The notes beneath the pieces are model-generated. The model did no database searches. It saw nothing but the letters and a program-made list of their open reading frames with translations, and had not been told where the DNA came from. Positions 1 to 8,154 of a stretch of DNA of 64,000 bases are shown one piece after another. The translations under genes were made by a program, and so were the position numbers. The DNA is from VXNE01 sp965116625 (GTDB taxonomy: Bacteria > Pseudomonadota > Gammaproteobacteria > Pseudomonadales > Azotimanducaceae): contig OZ220717.1 in assembly GCA_965116625.1 (NCBI GenBank), positions 2,542,001 through 2,606,000 of the forward strand, given 5' to 3'. How positions within the stretch are numbered: position 1 is the stretch's first letter; every line of letters begins with the position of its first letter.

Positions 1-822
1 CACCATCCAGCCGGTGCGAAAACCCGGCGCCCGGTACGCCTTCGACAGGCCGTTGAACGTGATGGTGAGCACATCGGCCGGAATGGACGCGAGCGGGATG
101 TACCGCGCATCGTCGTAGATGACCTTCGCGTAGATCTCGTCGGCCAGGACGACGAGGTCGCGCTGTTCGGCCCAGCGCACCAGTTCCGTCAGGCAGTCGC
201 GTTCGTAGACCGCGCCGGTGGGATTGTTCGGGTTGATGATGACGATGGCCTTCGTGCGCCGCGTGGTCTTCGCGCGGATGTCGGCCATGTCGGGCATCCA
301 GTCCGCGCCCTCGTCGCACATGTAGTGCACGGGTATGCCGCCGGCAAGGCGCGTGACCGCGGTCCATAGCGGGTAGTCCGGCGCGGGGATGAGCACCTCG
401 TCGCCATCGTTCAGCAGCCCCTGCACGGCCATGCCGATCAGTTCGCTGACGCCGTTGCCGATGTAGATGTCCTCTATGTCGACATCGGGAATGTCCAGTT
501 GCTGGCAGTGCTGCATGACCGCCTTGCGGGCCGAGAAGATGCCCTTGGAGTCGGCGTAGCCCTGGCTCTCGGGAAGGTTGTGAATGACGTCCCGAACGAT
601 CTCGTCGGGGGTTTCGAAACCGAACGGCGCGGTGTTGCCGAGATTGAGTTTCAGGATCCGGTGGCCTTCCTCCTCGAGCCGGTGCGCTTCGTGCAGGACA
701 GGTCCGCGAATCTCGTAGCAGACATCGTCGAGCTTCGTCGACTTCACGAAGTCACGCCGCGGCTGCGGCAGCGCGGTGACGTCGGCGCCGCCGATATTTG
801 CCGTCTTGTCAGTGCTTTGCAC
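1..822 (-). CDS. alaA: Pyridoxal-phosphate aminotransferase, AlaA-like (3' end outside the window)
   Basis: This encodes the first 274 residues of a class I/II aminotransferase; the C-terminus lies beyond base 1. AlaA-type enzymes transfer an amino group between glutamate and pyruvate to make alanine in the cytoplasm. The translation carries the substrate-loop sequence NLGNTAPFGF, the NPNNPTG cofactor signature, DEIYAKVIYDD with the PLP-contacting Asp, and NGLSKAYRAPGFRTGW containing the Schiff-base Lys. The GTG at 822 is chosen because the family N-terminus (KSTKLDDVCYEIRGP) follows shortly after it and no better start lies upstream. It diverges from msrB. The exact substrate is inferred from motif similarity. 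Confidence 0.85.
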   Translation of the reverse strand, partial: MQSTDKTANIGGADVTALPQPRRDFVKSTKLDDVCYEIRGPVLHEAHRLEEEGHRILKLNLGNTAPFGFETPDEIVRDVIHNLPESQGYADSKGIFSARKAVMQHCQQLDIPDVDIEDIYIGNGVSELIGMAVQGLLNDGDEVLIPAPDYPLWTAVTRLAGGIPVHYMCDEGADWMPDMADIRAKTTRRTKAIVIINPNNPTGAVYERDCLTELVRWAEQRDLVVLADEIYAKVIYDDARYIPLASIPADVLTITFNGLSKAYRAPGFRTGWMV

Positions 823-844
823 GTCCGGTGACCCCGCGTAGAAT
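817..844 (+). promoter_or_regulatory. Candidate sigma-70 promoter for msrB
   Basis: TTGCAC at 817-822 and TAGAAT at 839-844 are separated by 16 bases and would start transcription near 851, about 40 bases before the msrB ATG. The -35 box overlaps the start codon of the divergent aminotransferase gene. Based on consensus matching only. Confidence 0.35.
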
Positions 845-891
845 CCGGTCGAGGCGATGGGGCCGCGGAGTTTAGCAGGGGCCGGTGACGT

Positions 892-1302
892 ATGCATAAG
901 GCTGAAGACGACCAGAAAGTCCAGAAATCAGAGGACGAATGGCGCCAGGAACTGACGCCAGTTGATTTCGAGATCACCCGCCGGGGCGGCACGGAGCCCG
1001 CCTTCACCGGCATCTACTGGGACACGAAGACCAGGGGCACGTACAACTGCAAGTGCTGCGACGCGCCGCTTTTCGACTCGGAGACAAAGTACGACTCCGG
1101 CACGGGCTGGCCCAGCTTCTACCAGCCGGTTTCGCCCGGCGCGGTGACGGTGCGCGAGGACAGGTCGCTCTTCATGCGCCGTCTCGAAGTGCTATGCGCC
1201 AACTGCGACGCCCACCTGGGGCATGTCTTCAACGACGGCCCGGACCCGACGGGCCTTCGGTATTGCATGAACTCCGCATCGCTCGACCTCGAAGAGGGCT
1301 GA
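892..1302 (+). CDS. msrB: Peptide-methionine (R)-S-oxide reductase MsrB
   Basis: A 136-residue cytoplasmic repair enzyme that reduces methionine-R-sulfoxide in proteins. It is full length for a single-domain MsrB. Visible signatures are two zinc-binding CxxC pairs (Cys53/Cys56 and Cys102/Cys105), the DSGTGWPSF active-site segment, and RYCMNSASL carrying the catalytic Cys125. The usual recycling Cys in DSGCGW is replaced by Thr71, so it probably regenerates by a route not using that residue, as in other MsrB proteins of this type. The start ATG has AGGGGCC upstream. It diverges from the aminotransferase and precedes the BlaI-type regulator. Confidence 0.95.
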   Translation: MHKAEDDQKVQKSEDEWRQELTPVDFEITRRGGTEPAFTGIYWDTKTRGTYNCKCCDAPLFDSETKYDSGTGWPSFYQPVSPGAVTVREDRSLFMRRLEVLCANCDAHLGHVFNDGPDPTGLRYCMNSASLDLEEG

Positions 1303-1335
1303 TCCCCGTCCGTTAGCCCGACGACCGAAAAGCTG

Positions 1336-1365
1336 TTGCACAATAATGAGCATCATGTTCATAAT
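1336..1365 (+). promoter_or_regulatory. Candidate promoter overlapping the BlaI operator
   Basis: TTGCAC (1336-1341) and CATAAT (1360-1365) lie 18 bases apart, giving a predicted start near 1372. The -10 box covers the TTG at 1365, which argues that translation begins at the GTG at 1395 instead. Both boxes fall within or against the 33-bp inverted repeat, so bound repressor would block RNA polymerase. Confidence 0.45.
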
Positions 1366-1370
1366 TGTGC
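1338..1370. promoter_or_regulatory. 33-bp near-perfect inverted repeat, probable BlaI-type operator
   Basis: Centred on base 1354, 14 of 16 base pairs match between the two arms. The outer arms are GCACAATAATGA (1338-1349) and TCATAATTGTGC (1359-1370). BlaI/MecI dimers bind dyad operators and repress their own operon; this repeat sits directly upstream of a BlaI-family gene and over its likely promoter. Direct observation of symmetry, inferred function. Confidence 0.7.
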
Positions 1371-1394
1371 ATCAGGTCTTCGGAGCGGTACGAC

Positions 1395-1784
1395 GTGGAC
1401 TCCCCGAAAAAGCTCGCGCGACGTGAACTGGAGGCATGGGAAGCGCTCCACCGTCTCGCTCCCTGCACCGCCCTTGAACTGCAGAAGGAGATAGGCGGCA
1501 CCTACTCCGGTACCCGCGCGGTTCTCTCGCGCCTCGTGTCCAAGGGGCTGGCGAATCACCGCTACGACGGTCCCCGCTACATCTACGAGCCTGTCCAGGA
1601 CTCATCGTCGGCTGGACAGACCGCGTTGCGCGAGATCGTGACCACGTTCTTCAGGGGCAGCAACGCCGAGGCGCTGAGCGCGCTCCTCGCGATCTCCAAG
1701 GAAGCTGTCGACGACGACGAACTGGACCGCCTGCAGGAGATGGTCTCGGCTGCGCGGCGTAGCAGGGACAGTGACGATGCTTGA
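1395..1784 (+). CDS. BlaI/MecI-family transcriptional repressor
   Basis: A 129-residue winged-helix regulator. The N-terminal region (LEAWEALHRLAPCTALELQ, then a segment rich in RAVLSRLVSKGL) matches the BlaI DNA-binding fold, and the acidic/hydrophobic C-terminus (LSALLAISKEAVDDDELDRL) matches the dimerisation region that carries the cleavage site in BlaI proteins. The GTG at 1395 is preferred because GGAGCGG lies 6 bases upstream and the predicted transcript begins after the earlier TTG. It overlaps the downstream M56 peptidase gene by 8 bases, the usual BlaI-BlaR1 arrangement, implying that the peptidase inactivates this repressor upon signal. It probably controls the whole efflux locus to 14.3 kb. 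Confidence 0.8.
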   Translation: MDSPKKLARRELEAWEALHRLAPCTALELQKEIGGTYSGTRAVLSRLVSKGLANHRYDGPRYIYEPVQDSSSAGQTALREIVTTFFRGSNAEALSALLAISKEAVDDDELDRLQEMVSAARRSRDSDDA

Positions 1785-3438
1785 GCTCGCCGTTGCCTTC
1801 CTGGTCAAGTCGACCGTCATTCTCGCCCTCGCGCTGTGTGTCTGCAGCCTGAAGCGGCTGTCGGCGGCCGAACGGCACGCCGTGGCCGGGACCAGCCTGG
1901 TCGCGGTGACAGTCCTCGCGTTGCTGACCCTGCTGCCGGATCGCGTCCGCGTTCCCGCGTGGTCGGTGACGCTGCCGGTGATTCCCATCGAGGCCGTTCC
2001 GTCGCTCGCGGGTGAGATGAGTCCGGTCGATGCGCCCGCCGCAGCCACCGTGGCGGCGCCAGCGAGTCCCGCAGCAACGATTGACTGGCGGCCATGGGCC
2101 TTGAGCATCTACGTAGGCGTCGCGGTTGCCTTGGGACTGTCGACGCTCGGCGGACGGCGCAGGGTCGCCAACTACGTGCGCCGCCTGCCTCTTTGGCGGG
2201 GACGTGCCATCGCGCCGGACACCGTCGATGTCCGGGCCGACACCGGCGGCACACCGTGGACCTGGGGGCATGTTCGTCCCGTCGTCGTGCTTCCCCGGGA
2301 CTTCGACAACTGGCCGCGGCAGCAGCAGGATGCGGTGCTGGCGCACGAACTGGGCCATATCCGTCGCCGCGACTGCCTGACGGACGGGCTTTCCCGGTGG
2401 CTCTGCAACCTGTTCTGGTTCCAGCCGCTGATGTGGGTGGTCTGGCTGCGCCAGAGACGGTACGCCGAGGAAGCCTGCGACGACGCCGCGCTTGCCGATG
2501 GCGCCGACCCCTGCGACTACGCCGACACGCTGCTGGCGGTCGCCCGCCGCAACCACCAGGCCAAGCCGATGGGGCTTTATGTCGGTCGCGGCAAACTGCG
2601 CGCCCGATTGCGGTCGATACTCCATCGCAGGACCCGGCGCAGCCGGATGACTTTCGTGAAGCGTGGGCTGTTATCGGTCGGCGCAATGGCAGTTGTCCTC
2701 GCCGCAGGTGCGTGCTCCTTCGCGACGAACCGATTCGAGGATGCCAGTCCGGAGACGATCCGGTCTGCTGCAGACGAAATCGTCCGCGACATCTTCGTCT
2801 TCGTCTACCGTACCCACCTTACGGGTCCGACTCCGGAGGACGCGAGCTATCTTGAGGATCGGTTGACCAATGTGAGCCGCGCGAGGCCGGTCTACTCGGA
2901 GCGTCTGGGAATCCAGCGCGGGCATCGGGAGATTGAGGCCGTCGTTATCGCTGTGGAGGGCTTGAGTCCTTGGGCCGAGACATCGGCACGGGCGGTGTGG
3001 CCCCTCGAGCAGGGCGAGTACATTGCCCCCTGCGACCATCGAGAGGGTCGGCGGGTTGTAGTGATCGGCGGGCCGGTCAGGGACCGGTTGTTCGGCGCCG
3101 AAGAAGCCGCACTTGGCCGGGAGATCGTCATCGACGGCCAGCCCTTCCGGGTCAAGGGTGTACTCGCTCCTCATCCCCCCTTCGTGGGCATCGATGGGAT
3201 TCCGGACCCTGAACATCTCGCAACTGCGCTCGCGACGCGCGTGTACGTCCCGTTCCGCGCCGGCACCGAAATGTTCTTCGGGAGCGTGAGGCCAGGTCAA
3301 CTGCGCGTGGCAGTCCACGACCAGGCCCGCGTCACCGAGACCGCGAGCGAAATTCGCGACCTGCTCCAGGTCCGGTACGGCGATGCCTGGGAGGTATTTG
3401 TCGAAACACTGACGATTCCCGCGCCAGGCGGGGTTTAA
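1777..3438 (+). CDS. BlaR1-like M56 membrane metallopeptidase fused to a MacB-type periplasmic domain
   Basis: About 553 residues. The N-terminal half is an M56 peptidase: membrane segments near residues 3-21, 39-55, 110-124 and 205-223, the zinc motif HELGH near residue 190 and the EEACDDAA segment about 40 residues later. After another membrane segment near 296-312 with a GACS motif, the last ~235 residues are not a penicillin-binding sensor. They match the periplasmic core domain of MacB transporters, with VVVIGGPVRDRLF and FRVKGVLAPHP, nearly the same as VAVIGPTIRDRLF and FVVKGVLAPHP in the next gene. It has no ATPase and no C-terminal permease helices. The ATG at 1777 is chosen for its spacing from AGCAGGGA. 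Inference: a sensor-protease that reads the same ligand or partner as the transporters and cleaves the BlaI-type repressor. Confidence 0.8.
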   Translation: MLELAVAFLVKSTVILALALCVCSLKRLSAAERHAVAGTSLVAVTVLALLTLLPDRVRVPAWSVTLPVIPIEAVPSLAGEMSPVDAPAAATVAAPASPAATIDWRPWALSIYVGVAVALGLSTLGGRRRVANYVRRLPLWRGRAIAPDTVDVRADTGGTPWTWGHVRPVVVLPRDFDNWPRQQQDAVLAHELGHIRRRDCLTDGLSRWLCNLFWFQPLMWVVWLRQRRYAEEACDDAALADGADPCDYADTLLAVARRNHQAKPMGLYVGRGKLRARLRSILHRRTRRSRMTFVKRGLLSVGAMAVVLAAGACSFATNRFEDASPETIRSAADEIVRDIFVFVYRTHLTGPTPEDASYLEDRLTNVSRARPVYSERLGIQRGHREIEAVVIAVEGLSPWAETSARAVWPLEQGEYIAPCDHREGRRVVVIGGPVRDRLFGAEEAALGREIVIDGQPFRVKGVLAPHPPFVGIDGIPDPEHLATALATRVYVPFRAGTEMFFGSVRPGQLRVAVHDQARVTETASEIRDLLQVRYGDAWEVFVETLTIPAPGGV

Positions 3439-3447
3439 GGGGCCGTC

Positions 3448-5457
3448 GTGACGCCCGAACCGACGAACCATACTGGCGAGGCGCCGCTGGTCGAACTGTC
3501 CGGCGTCGGCCGCCTGTTCGAAGAGGAGGGCGGGGAACAGGTACGCGCCCTCGACGGAGTCTCGTTGCGCATCCACGCTGGCGAGTTCGTCTGCATCACC
3601 GGTCCGTCGGGGTCGGGCAAGTCCACGCTCATGCACGTCATCGGCTGCCTCGACCGTGCCTCGGAGGGTGAGTGCCGGATCGCGGGGACTGACGTTGCGA
3701 CCCTCGACGACGACGGGCTTGCCGTCCTGCGCCGGCACGCCTTCGGGTTCGTCTTCCAGTCCTACAACCTGCTGGAGTCGCTGTCCGCGGCGGCGAATGT
3801 CGAACTGCCGGCGACCTATGCCGGACTTCCGGCGGGGCAACGGCATAGTCGGGCGGGCGAGATCCTGGAAACCCTTGGTCTAGGCGACCGCCTGGATCAC
3901 CAGCCGGCGGAAATGTCCGGTGGCGAACAGCAGCGAGTCGCCATCGCCAGGGCGCTGATGAACGACGCCAGGGTCATCCTCGCCGATGAACCGACCGGGG
4001 CGATAGACACCGAACAGGGTGCCGAAGTACTGGATCTGCTGGAGGCACTGGCCGAGCGGGGTCACGCGGTGGTCGTGGTGTCCCATGATCAGACCGTGGC
4101 GAGCCGGGCGCATCGCATCGTCGAACTGGTCAATGGGCGCGTCGTCACGGATTCCGGCGCATCCCTTGCTGAATCTCCCGGTTCCGCGTCCGAGCCGCAG
4201 ACGCCGCGACGAAGCACGATCCCCTGGTTGGCGGCGGTTCGACACGGGCTGGTGGCGTTGCGGACCTCCGGACTGCGGGGCGCGCTCACCGTCTTCAGCG
4301 TGGCGCTGGGGACATGGTCAGTGCTCGCGCTTCTCGGCTTGTCGGAAGGCGTGCGCCTCGATATCGCCGACGCGATGGAAGAGATGGGCGCGAACCGGCT
4401 CAGTGTCTCGAGCATGGCTTTCGGAAGACCTGGAGAACCGGCGCGGCTGCAACCACTGACCCTGGCGGACGCCGACGCCATCGCCGAACGGGTGGCTAAC
4501 GTCAGTGTGGTGCAGCCGGGCATGTGGGAGCGAATGATGGCCAGTCGCGGTGGCGAGTTGATCGATCCGGTCATAGTGCGGGCGTTGTCCGTCGACGAGC
4601 CGCGCACGCTGCAGAACGCGCCGTGGCCGTTGACCGAGGGAACCTACCTGTCGGAAGACGACAGGGACGCCGTCGCCCAGGTCGCCGTGATCGGGCCGAC
4701 GATACGAGACCGCCTGTTCTCGCCGGACGAGTCTCCCCTGGGTCAGCACGTGGATATCAACGGGCTGCCGTTCGTGGTCAAGGGTGTTCTGGCACCGCAT
4801 CCACGGAAGATAGGAGAGGGCGAGATGATGTGGTCGGGTCCGAAAGCCCGCGAATGGGATGGAACCGTCATCCACATACCGTTCGAGACCGGTGCGAATC
4901 TCGTCTTTGGCAAGGAGAACCTGAATGGACTCGACGTATTGATCACGGATGCCGAGCGGATCGACGAGACGGCGGGAGACATCAAGGATCTCCTGTTCCG
5001 TCACCACGGCAAGGATTACGACGTCACGAACGAGGCGCTGATCTGGATTTCCGGGAAGAAGCTGAAGGCGATCCACCTGGCGCTGTTCGGCGCGATTGCC
5101 GGCATCGCGCTCGTTCTTGGGGGAATGACCATCGTGGCAGTATCGCTGGCCGGCGTGAGCCAGCGCAGGCGGGAGATCGGCATCCGCAGGGCCGTCGGCG
5201 CCCGCCGGCGCGACATCACCGCCCAGTTCGTGGTGGAGACGGGGATCGCCACCACGCTGGGCGGCGCGATCGGCGCGCTCCTGAGCTTCGCGGGAAGTTC
5301 CCTCCTGGCCGAGATGACCGGCGCCCCGGTGGCATTCGAGCCCTGGTTCGCGCTTGTCGCCCTGGGTTGCGCCATCGTCACGGGCCTGGCGTTCGGCATC
5401 ATCCCCGCGCGTCGAGCGGCTGGGCTCGACCCGGTAGCGGCCCTGGCGGTGGACTGA
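3448..5457 (+). CDS. MacB-type ABC transporter, paralogue 1
   Basis: A 669-residue inner-membrane mechanotransmission-type ABC protein. The N-terminal ATPase has Walker A GPSGSGKST (52-60), Q-loop FQSYNLLE (Gln104), signature MSGGEQQR (156-163), Walker B VILADEPTG and the switch His213 in VVVSHD. A linker leads to a membrane helix near 272-292, a periplasmic core domain to about 540, and three C-terminal helices of the FtsX type with QRRREIGIRRAVGARRRDI between them. All catalytic residues are present. It begins at a GTG nine bases after the sensor-protease stop. Its periplasmic domain is the closest visible match to the sensor domain of the upstream gene, so it is the likeliest cognate transporter. 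Substrate unknown. Confidence 0.88.
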   Translation: MTPEPTNHTGEAPLVELSGVGRLFEEEGGEQVRALDGVSLRIHAGEFVCITGPSGSGKSTLMHVIGCLDRASEGECRIAGTDVATLDDDGLAVLRRHAFGFVFQSYNLLESLSAAANVELPATYAGLPAGQRHSRAGEILETLGLGDRLDHQPAEMSGGEQQRVAIARALMNDARVILADEPTGAIDTEQGAEVLDLLEALAERGHAVVVVSHDQTVASRAHRIVELVNGRVVTDSGASLAESPGSASEPQTPRRSTIPWLAAVRHGLVALRTSGLRGALTVFSVALGTWSVLALLGLSEGVRLDIADAMEEMGANRLSVSSMAFGRPGEPARLQPLTLADADAIAERVANVSVVQPGMWERMMASRGGELIDPVIVRALSVDEPRTLQNAPWPLTEGTYLSEDDRDAVAQVAVIGPTIRDRLFSPDESPLGQHVDINGLPFVVKGVLAPHPRKIGEGEMMWSGPKAREWDGTVIHIPFETGANLVFGKENLNGLDVLITDAERIDETAGDIKDLLFRHHGKDYDVTNEALIWISGKKLKAIHLALFGAIAGIALVLGGMTIVAVSLAGVSQRRREIGIRRAVGARRRDITAQFVVETGIATTLGGAIGALLSFAGSSLLAEMTGAPVAFEPWFALVALGCAIVTGLAFGIIPARRAAGLDPVAALAVD

Positions 5458-5587
5458 AAGTCGCGTCAATCCATGATGCGTTCTTCGGCGGCAGCGCTCG
5501 TCGGCGGACGCTACACTACCGGCCCTATGTCGAACGTAGCAAACCCTTCCCGAATGCAAGGAAAGAACCGGCAGATGGGAGTTCTCC

Positions 5588-6760
5588 GTGACTGATCTTT
5601 CGGGCCTTGACCGCCTCGACGAGCCCTCCCGGGAGCGTCAGTCAGTCCTGAAACGGCCCTGGGTCTGGGTCCTCGTAGCGGTGCTCCTGGCTGCGGGAGC
5701 CTGGTATTTCCTGTTCGCGGACTTCGGTGACGTCTCCGAAGCCGACGCGCCCCGCCGCTCGGCGACGATCGATTACCGCAGTCTCGGCGACGTCGTCACG
5801 GCATCGGGCACCTTGAAGCCAAGCCGGCTCGTGGAGGTCGGCGCCCAGGTGTCCGGCCAACTCCAGAAGCTCCACGTAAAGGTCGGCGACACGGTCACAA
5901 AGGGTGACCTGCTCGCCGAGATCGACGCCACCATCCAGCGCAACCAGGTGGAGGCGAGCCGGGCCTCGCTCCGGGCACAGGAAACCCAGCTCGATGTGCA
6001 GCGTTCGTCACTCAGCGTCGCCGAAGCGGAAGCGGGGCGCCAGGAGCGCCTCATGGCGGAGAGGGCGACGACGGAGGTCGAGTACGAGCGGGCGCAGGAC
6101 GCGCTGGTCCGTGCGCGGGGCGCCATGGTGCAGCTCGAGTCGCAGATCGCGTCCCAGCGGGCGCGCCTGACGATCGACGAGGCGGCCCTCGGCTACAGCA
6201 CCATCTACGCGCCGTCGGACGGCACGGTCCTGCAGATGCTGGCCGCCGAAGGCCAGACCCTGACCGCGACGTACGTGACACCGGTGATCCTGCACCTGGC
6301 CGACCTGTCGACGCTGACCGTGGAGGCGAAAGTCGCCGAGGCCAACATCGGCAAGCTCGAACCGGGTATGGGCGTGCACTTCACGACGCTCGGCAGCCGC
6401 GGCCGGCGTTGGCACGGCACGCTCGACCAGGTCCTGCCGCGCGCCCAGACGGACGGCAACGTCGTGACCTATACCGCCTTGTTCGATGTGGACAACGCGG
6501 ACGGCGTGCTCCGCGCCGACATGACGGTGCAGGTGTTCTTCGAGCTGACCGCGCCGCGCGAAATCCTCGCGGTGCCCCTGGAAATGTTGACGGACTTCGG
6601 CGAGCGCGATCCGGAGACAGGGACCCCGGCCCGGGTCCGCGTCCAGTTTCCCGACGGCAGCATGGAGGTTCGCGAGATCACCATCGGCGAGACCAGCCAC
6701 ACCTATGCCGAGGTGCTCTCCGGCCTGGCCGAGGGCGACCGCGTGGTGGCGCCGGAGTAG
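5588..6760 (+). CDS. MacA-type periplasmic adaptor (HlyD/RND adaptor family)
   Basis: A 390-residue membrane-fusion protein that would bridge MacB-type transporters to the outer membrane channel. It has an N-terminal anchor (residues ~24-45), a lipoyl-type domain (VEVGAQVSGQLQKLHVKVGD, then GDLLAEID), a long coiled-coil hairpin of about 100 residues rich in Gln, Arg and Ala, the second lipoyl half (YSTIYAPSDGTVLQ), then beta-barrel and membrane-proximal domains (PARVRVQFPDGSMEVREITIG). The GTG start has GATGGGAG seven bases upstream. It is the only adaptor in the locus and so may serve all four MacB paralogues. Gene order transporter-adaptor-channel supports the assignment. Confidence 0.9.
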   Translation: MTDLSGLDRLDEPSRERQSVLKRPWVWVLVAVLLAAGAWYFLFADFGDVSEADAPRRSATIDYRSLGDVVTASGTLKPSRLVEVGAQVSGQLQKLHVKVGDTVTKGDLLAEIDATIQRNQVEASRASLRAQETQLDVQRSSLSVAEAEAGRQERLMAERATTEVEYERAQDALVRARGAMVQLESQIASQRARLTIDEAALGYSTIYAPSDGTVLQMLAAEGQTLTATYVTPVILHLADLSTLTVEAKVAEANIGKLEPGMGVHFTTLGSRGRRWHGTLDQVLPRAQTDGNVVTYTALFDVDNADGVLRADMTVQVFFELTAPREILAVPLEMLTDFGERDPETGTPARVRVQFPDGSMEVREITIGETSHTYAEVLSGLAEGDRVVAPE

Positions 6761-6767
6761 GGCGGAC

Positions 6768-8141
6768 GTGCCGGTCTTCCGGTTGGGCGGGCGGGCCGTG
6801 CCCGTATTGTTCGGTGCCTTGCTCGGGGGGTGCGCAGGCACGCCGCTGCCCGAACTCCCGGCGGACGACGTGCCGGAAGGGTGGCATGGGGCGAGCCCGG
6901 ACGAAGCGTGGCCCGCCCGGGACTGGTGGCCCGCGTTCGAGAGCCGCGAACTGCTCGACCTGATCGGGCGTGTCCGGGCGAACAACCTCGAACTTGCCAA
7001 CACCGAACGCACCTTGCGCACGGCGGAACTCGCGCTCATCGACGCGGGCCTCGACCGATTTCCCTCGCCGACCCTCGACGCCGGGGCGAGGCAGAGCTAC
7101 GCGGGCACCCGACCGCGAGACGGGGACTACCAGGATGGAGGAAGCGATGCGGCAGACGTGACGCTGGGCGTCGACTATTCCGACGTGCTTTCGAGACGGC
7201 CACGCTTCGCCGCGGCGACGGCCCGGTATGAATCCAGCCTGGCGCGGGCGGCGGACGCGCGGCTGCGCATCGTGGCGGCGGCAGCCGCGGGTTACTTCCG
7301 CATCCTCCTGCTCCGGGACCGGATTGCGGCGGGACAGCAGAACCTCGCCCACGCCGAAGCCATCGAGCGAATCGTGACGGCGCGGGTCGACGCGGGCACG
7401 GCGCTGGCCAGCGAGGGCCTGCGCCAGCGCATCGTGGTGCGTCGCCAGGCGAATGCGCTGCGCACGCTGGAACTCGACGTCCTGCGAGCCCGGGCCTCGC
7501 TTGCCCTGATGGTGGGGGAGTCGGTATGGGACTTCGATGTAAAGGGCCAGACGCTGGCCGATCTCGCCGTGCCGGCGGTGGCGCCGGGCTTGCCGTCAGA
7601 CCTGTTGCTCCGCCGGCCGGATATCGTGCAGACGGAAGCCGCGCTGCGCGAAGCGCGGGCGGACGTGGACCTCGCGCGGCTCGCGTTCCTGCCGCGCATC
7701 TCGCTCACCGGCAGCGGCGGACTGGCATCCACCGAAACGGCCGCGACGGTCGGAGCGACGGCCAGCCTCGCGCTGCAGATATTCGACCTCGGTCGCCGGG
7801 GCCGCGGCCTCGAAGCGTCGAGACTGCGCCTCGAGTCGATGCTGGACGACTACCGGCGCACGGTCATCGGCGCATTCAACGACGTCGAAGTGGCCCTGGC
7901 GGACATCGACCTGCTCGGTTCGCTGGGTGAGGTGCTGGCGGAGGACGTGGCGCTCGCCGAGGAGTCGCTGCGCATCGTCGAGGCCCGCTACCGCGAGGGC
8001 GTGCAGGAGTTCGAGGCGCTGCTCGGCGCGCAGGACACCCTGTACGGCGCGCGCAACGCGCTGCTCGACAACAAGCTCGCCACGCTGCTCGCGGTGATAG
8101 ACCTTTACACTGCGCTGGGCGGCGGCTGGCGCGCGGAATAA
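6768..8141 (+). CDS. TolC/NodT-family outer membrane efflux lipoprotein
   Basis: A 457-residue outer membrane channel protein. It starts at the GTG seven bases after the adaptor stop, which gives a clean lipoprotein signal ending in the lipobox LGGC near residue 21. The body shows the two-fold repeated outer membrane efflux architecture: helices rich in Ala and Arg, the NodT-type LPSDLLLRRPDIVQTEAALRE segment, FLPRISLTGSGG, and a second repeat ending in LYTALGGGW. A longer reading frame exists upstream, but starting there would destroy the signal peptide. It is the only channel encoded here and completes a tripartite pump. Confidence 0.92.
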   Translation: MPVFRLGGRAVPVLFGALLGGCAGTPLPELPADDVPEGWHGASPDEAWPARDWWPAFESRELLDLIGRVRANNLELANTERTLRTAELALIDAGLDRFPSPTLDAGARQSYAGTRPRDGDYQDGGSDAADVTLGVDYSDVLSRRPRFAAATARYESSLARAADARLRIVAAAAAGYFRILLLRDRIAAGQQNLAHAEAIERIVTARVDAGTALASEGLRQRIVVRRQANALRTLELDVLRARASLALMVGESVWDFDVKGQTLADLAVPAVAPGLPSDLLLRRPDIVQTEAALREARADVDLARLAFLPRISLTGSGGLASTETAATVGATASLALQIFDLGRRGRGLEASRLRLESMLDDYRRTVIGAFNDVEVALADIDLLGSLGEVLAEDVALAEESLRIVEARYREGVQEFEALLGAQDTLYGARNALLDNKLATLLAVIDLYTALGGGWRAE

Positions 8142-8154
8142 GGCATCGGGGATC

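Noticed and set aside
1771..3438. Reading the BlaI/BlaR1-like pair as beta-lactam resistance
   Set aside because: The C-terminal half has no penicillin-binding signature (no SxxK or KTG) and no beta-lactamase gene is nearby; the domain matches MacB instead.
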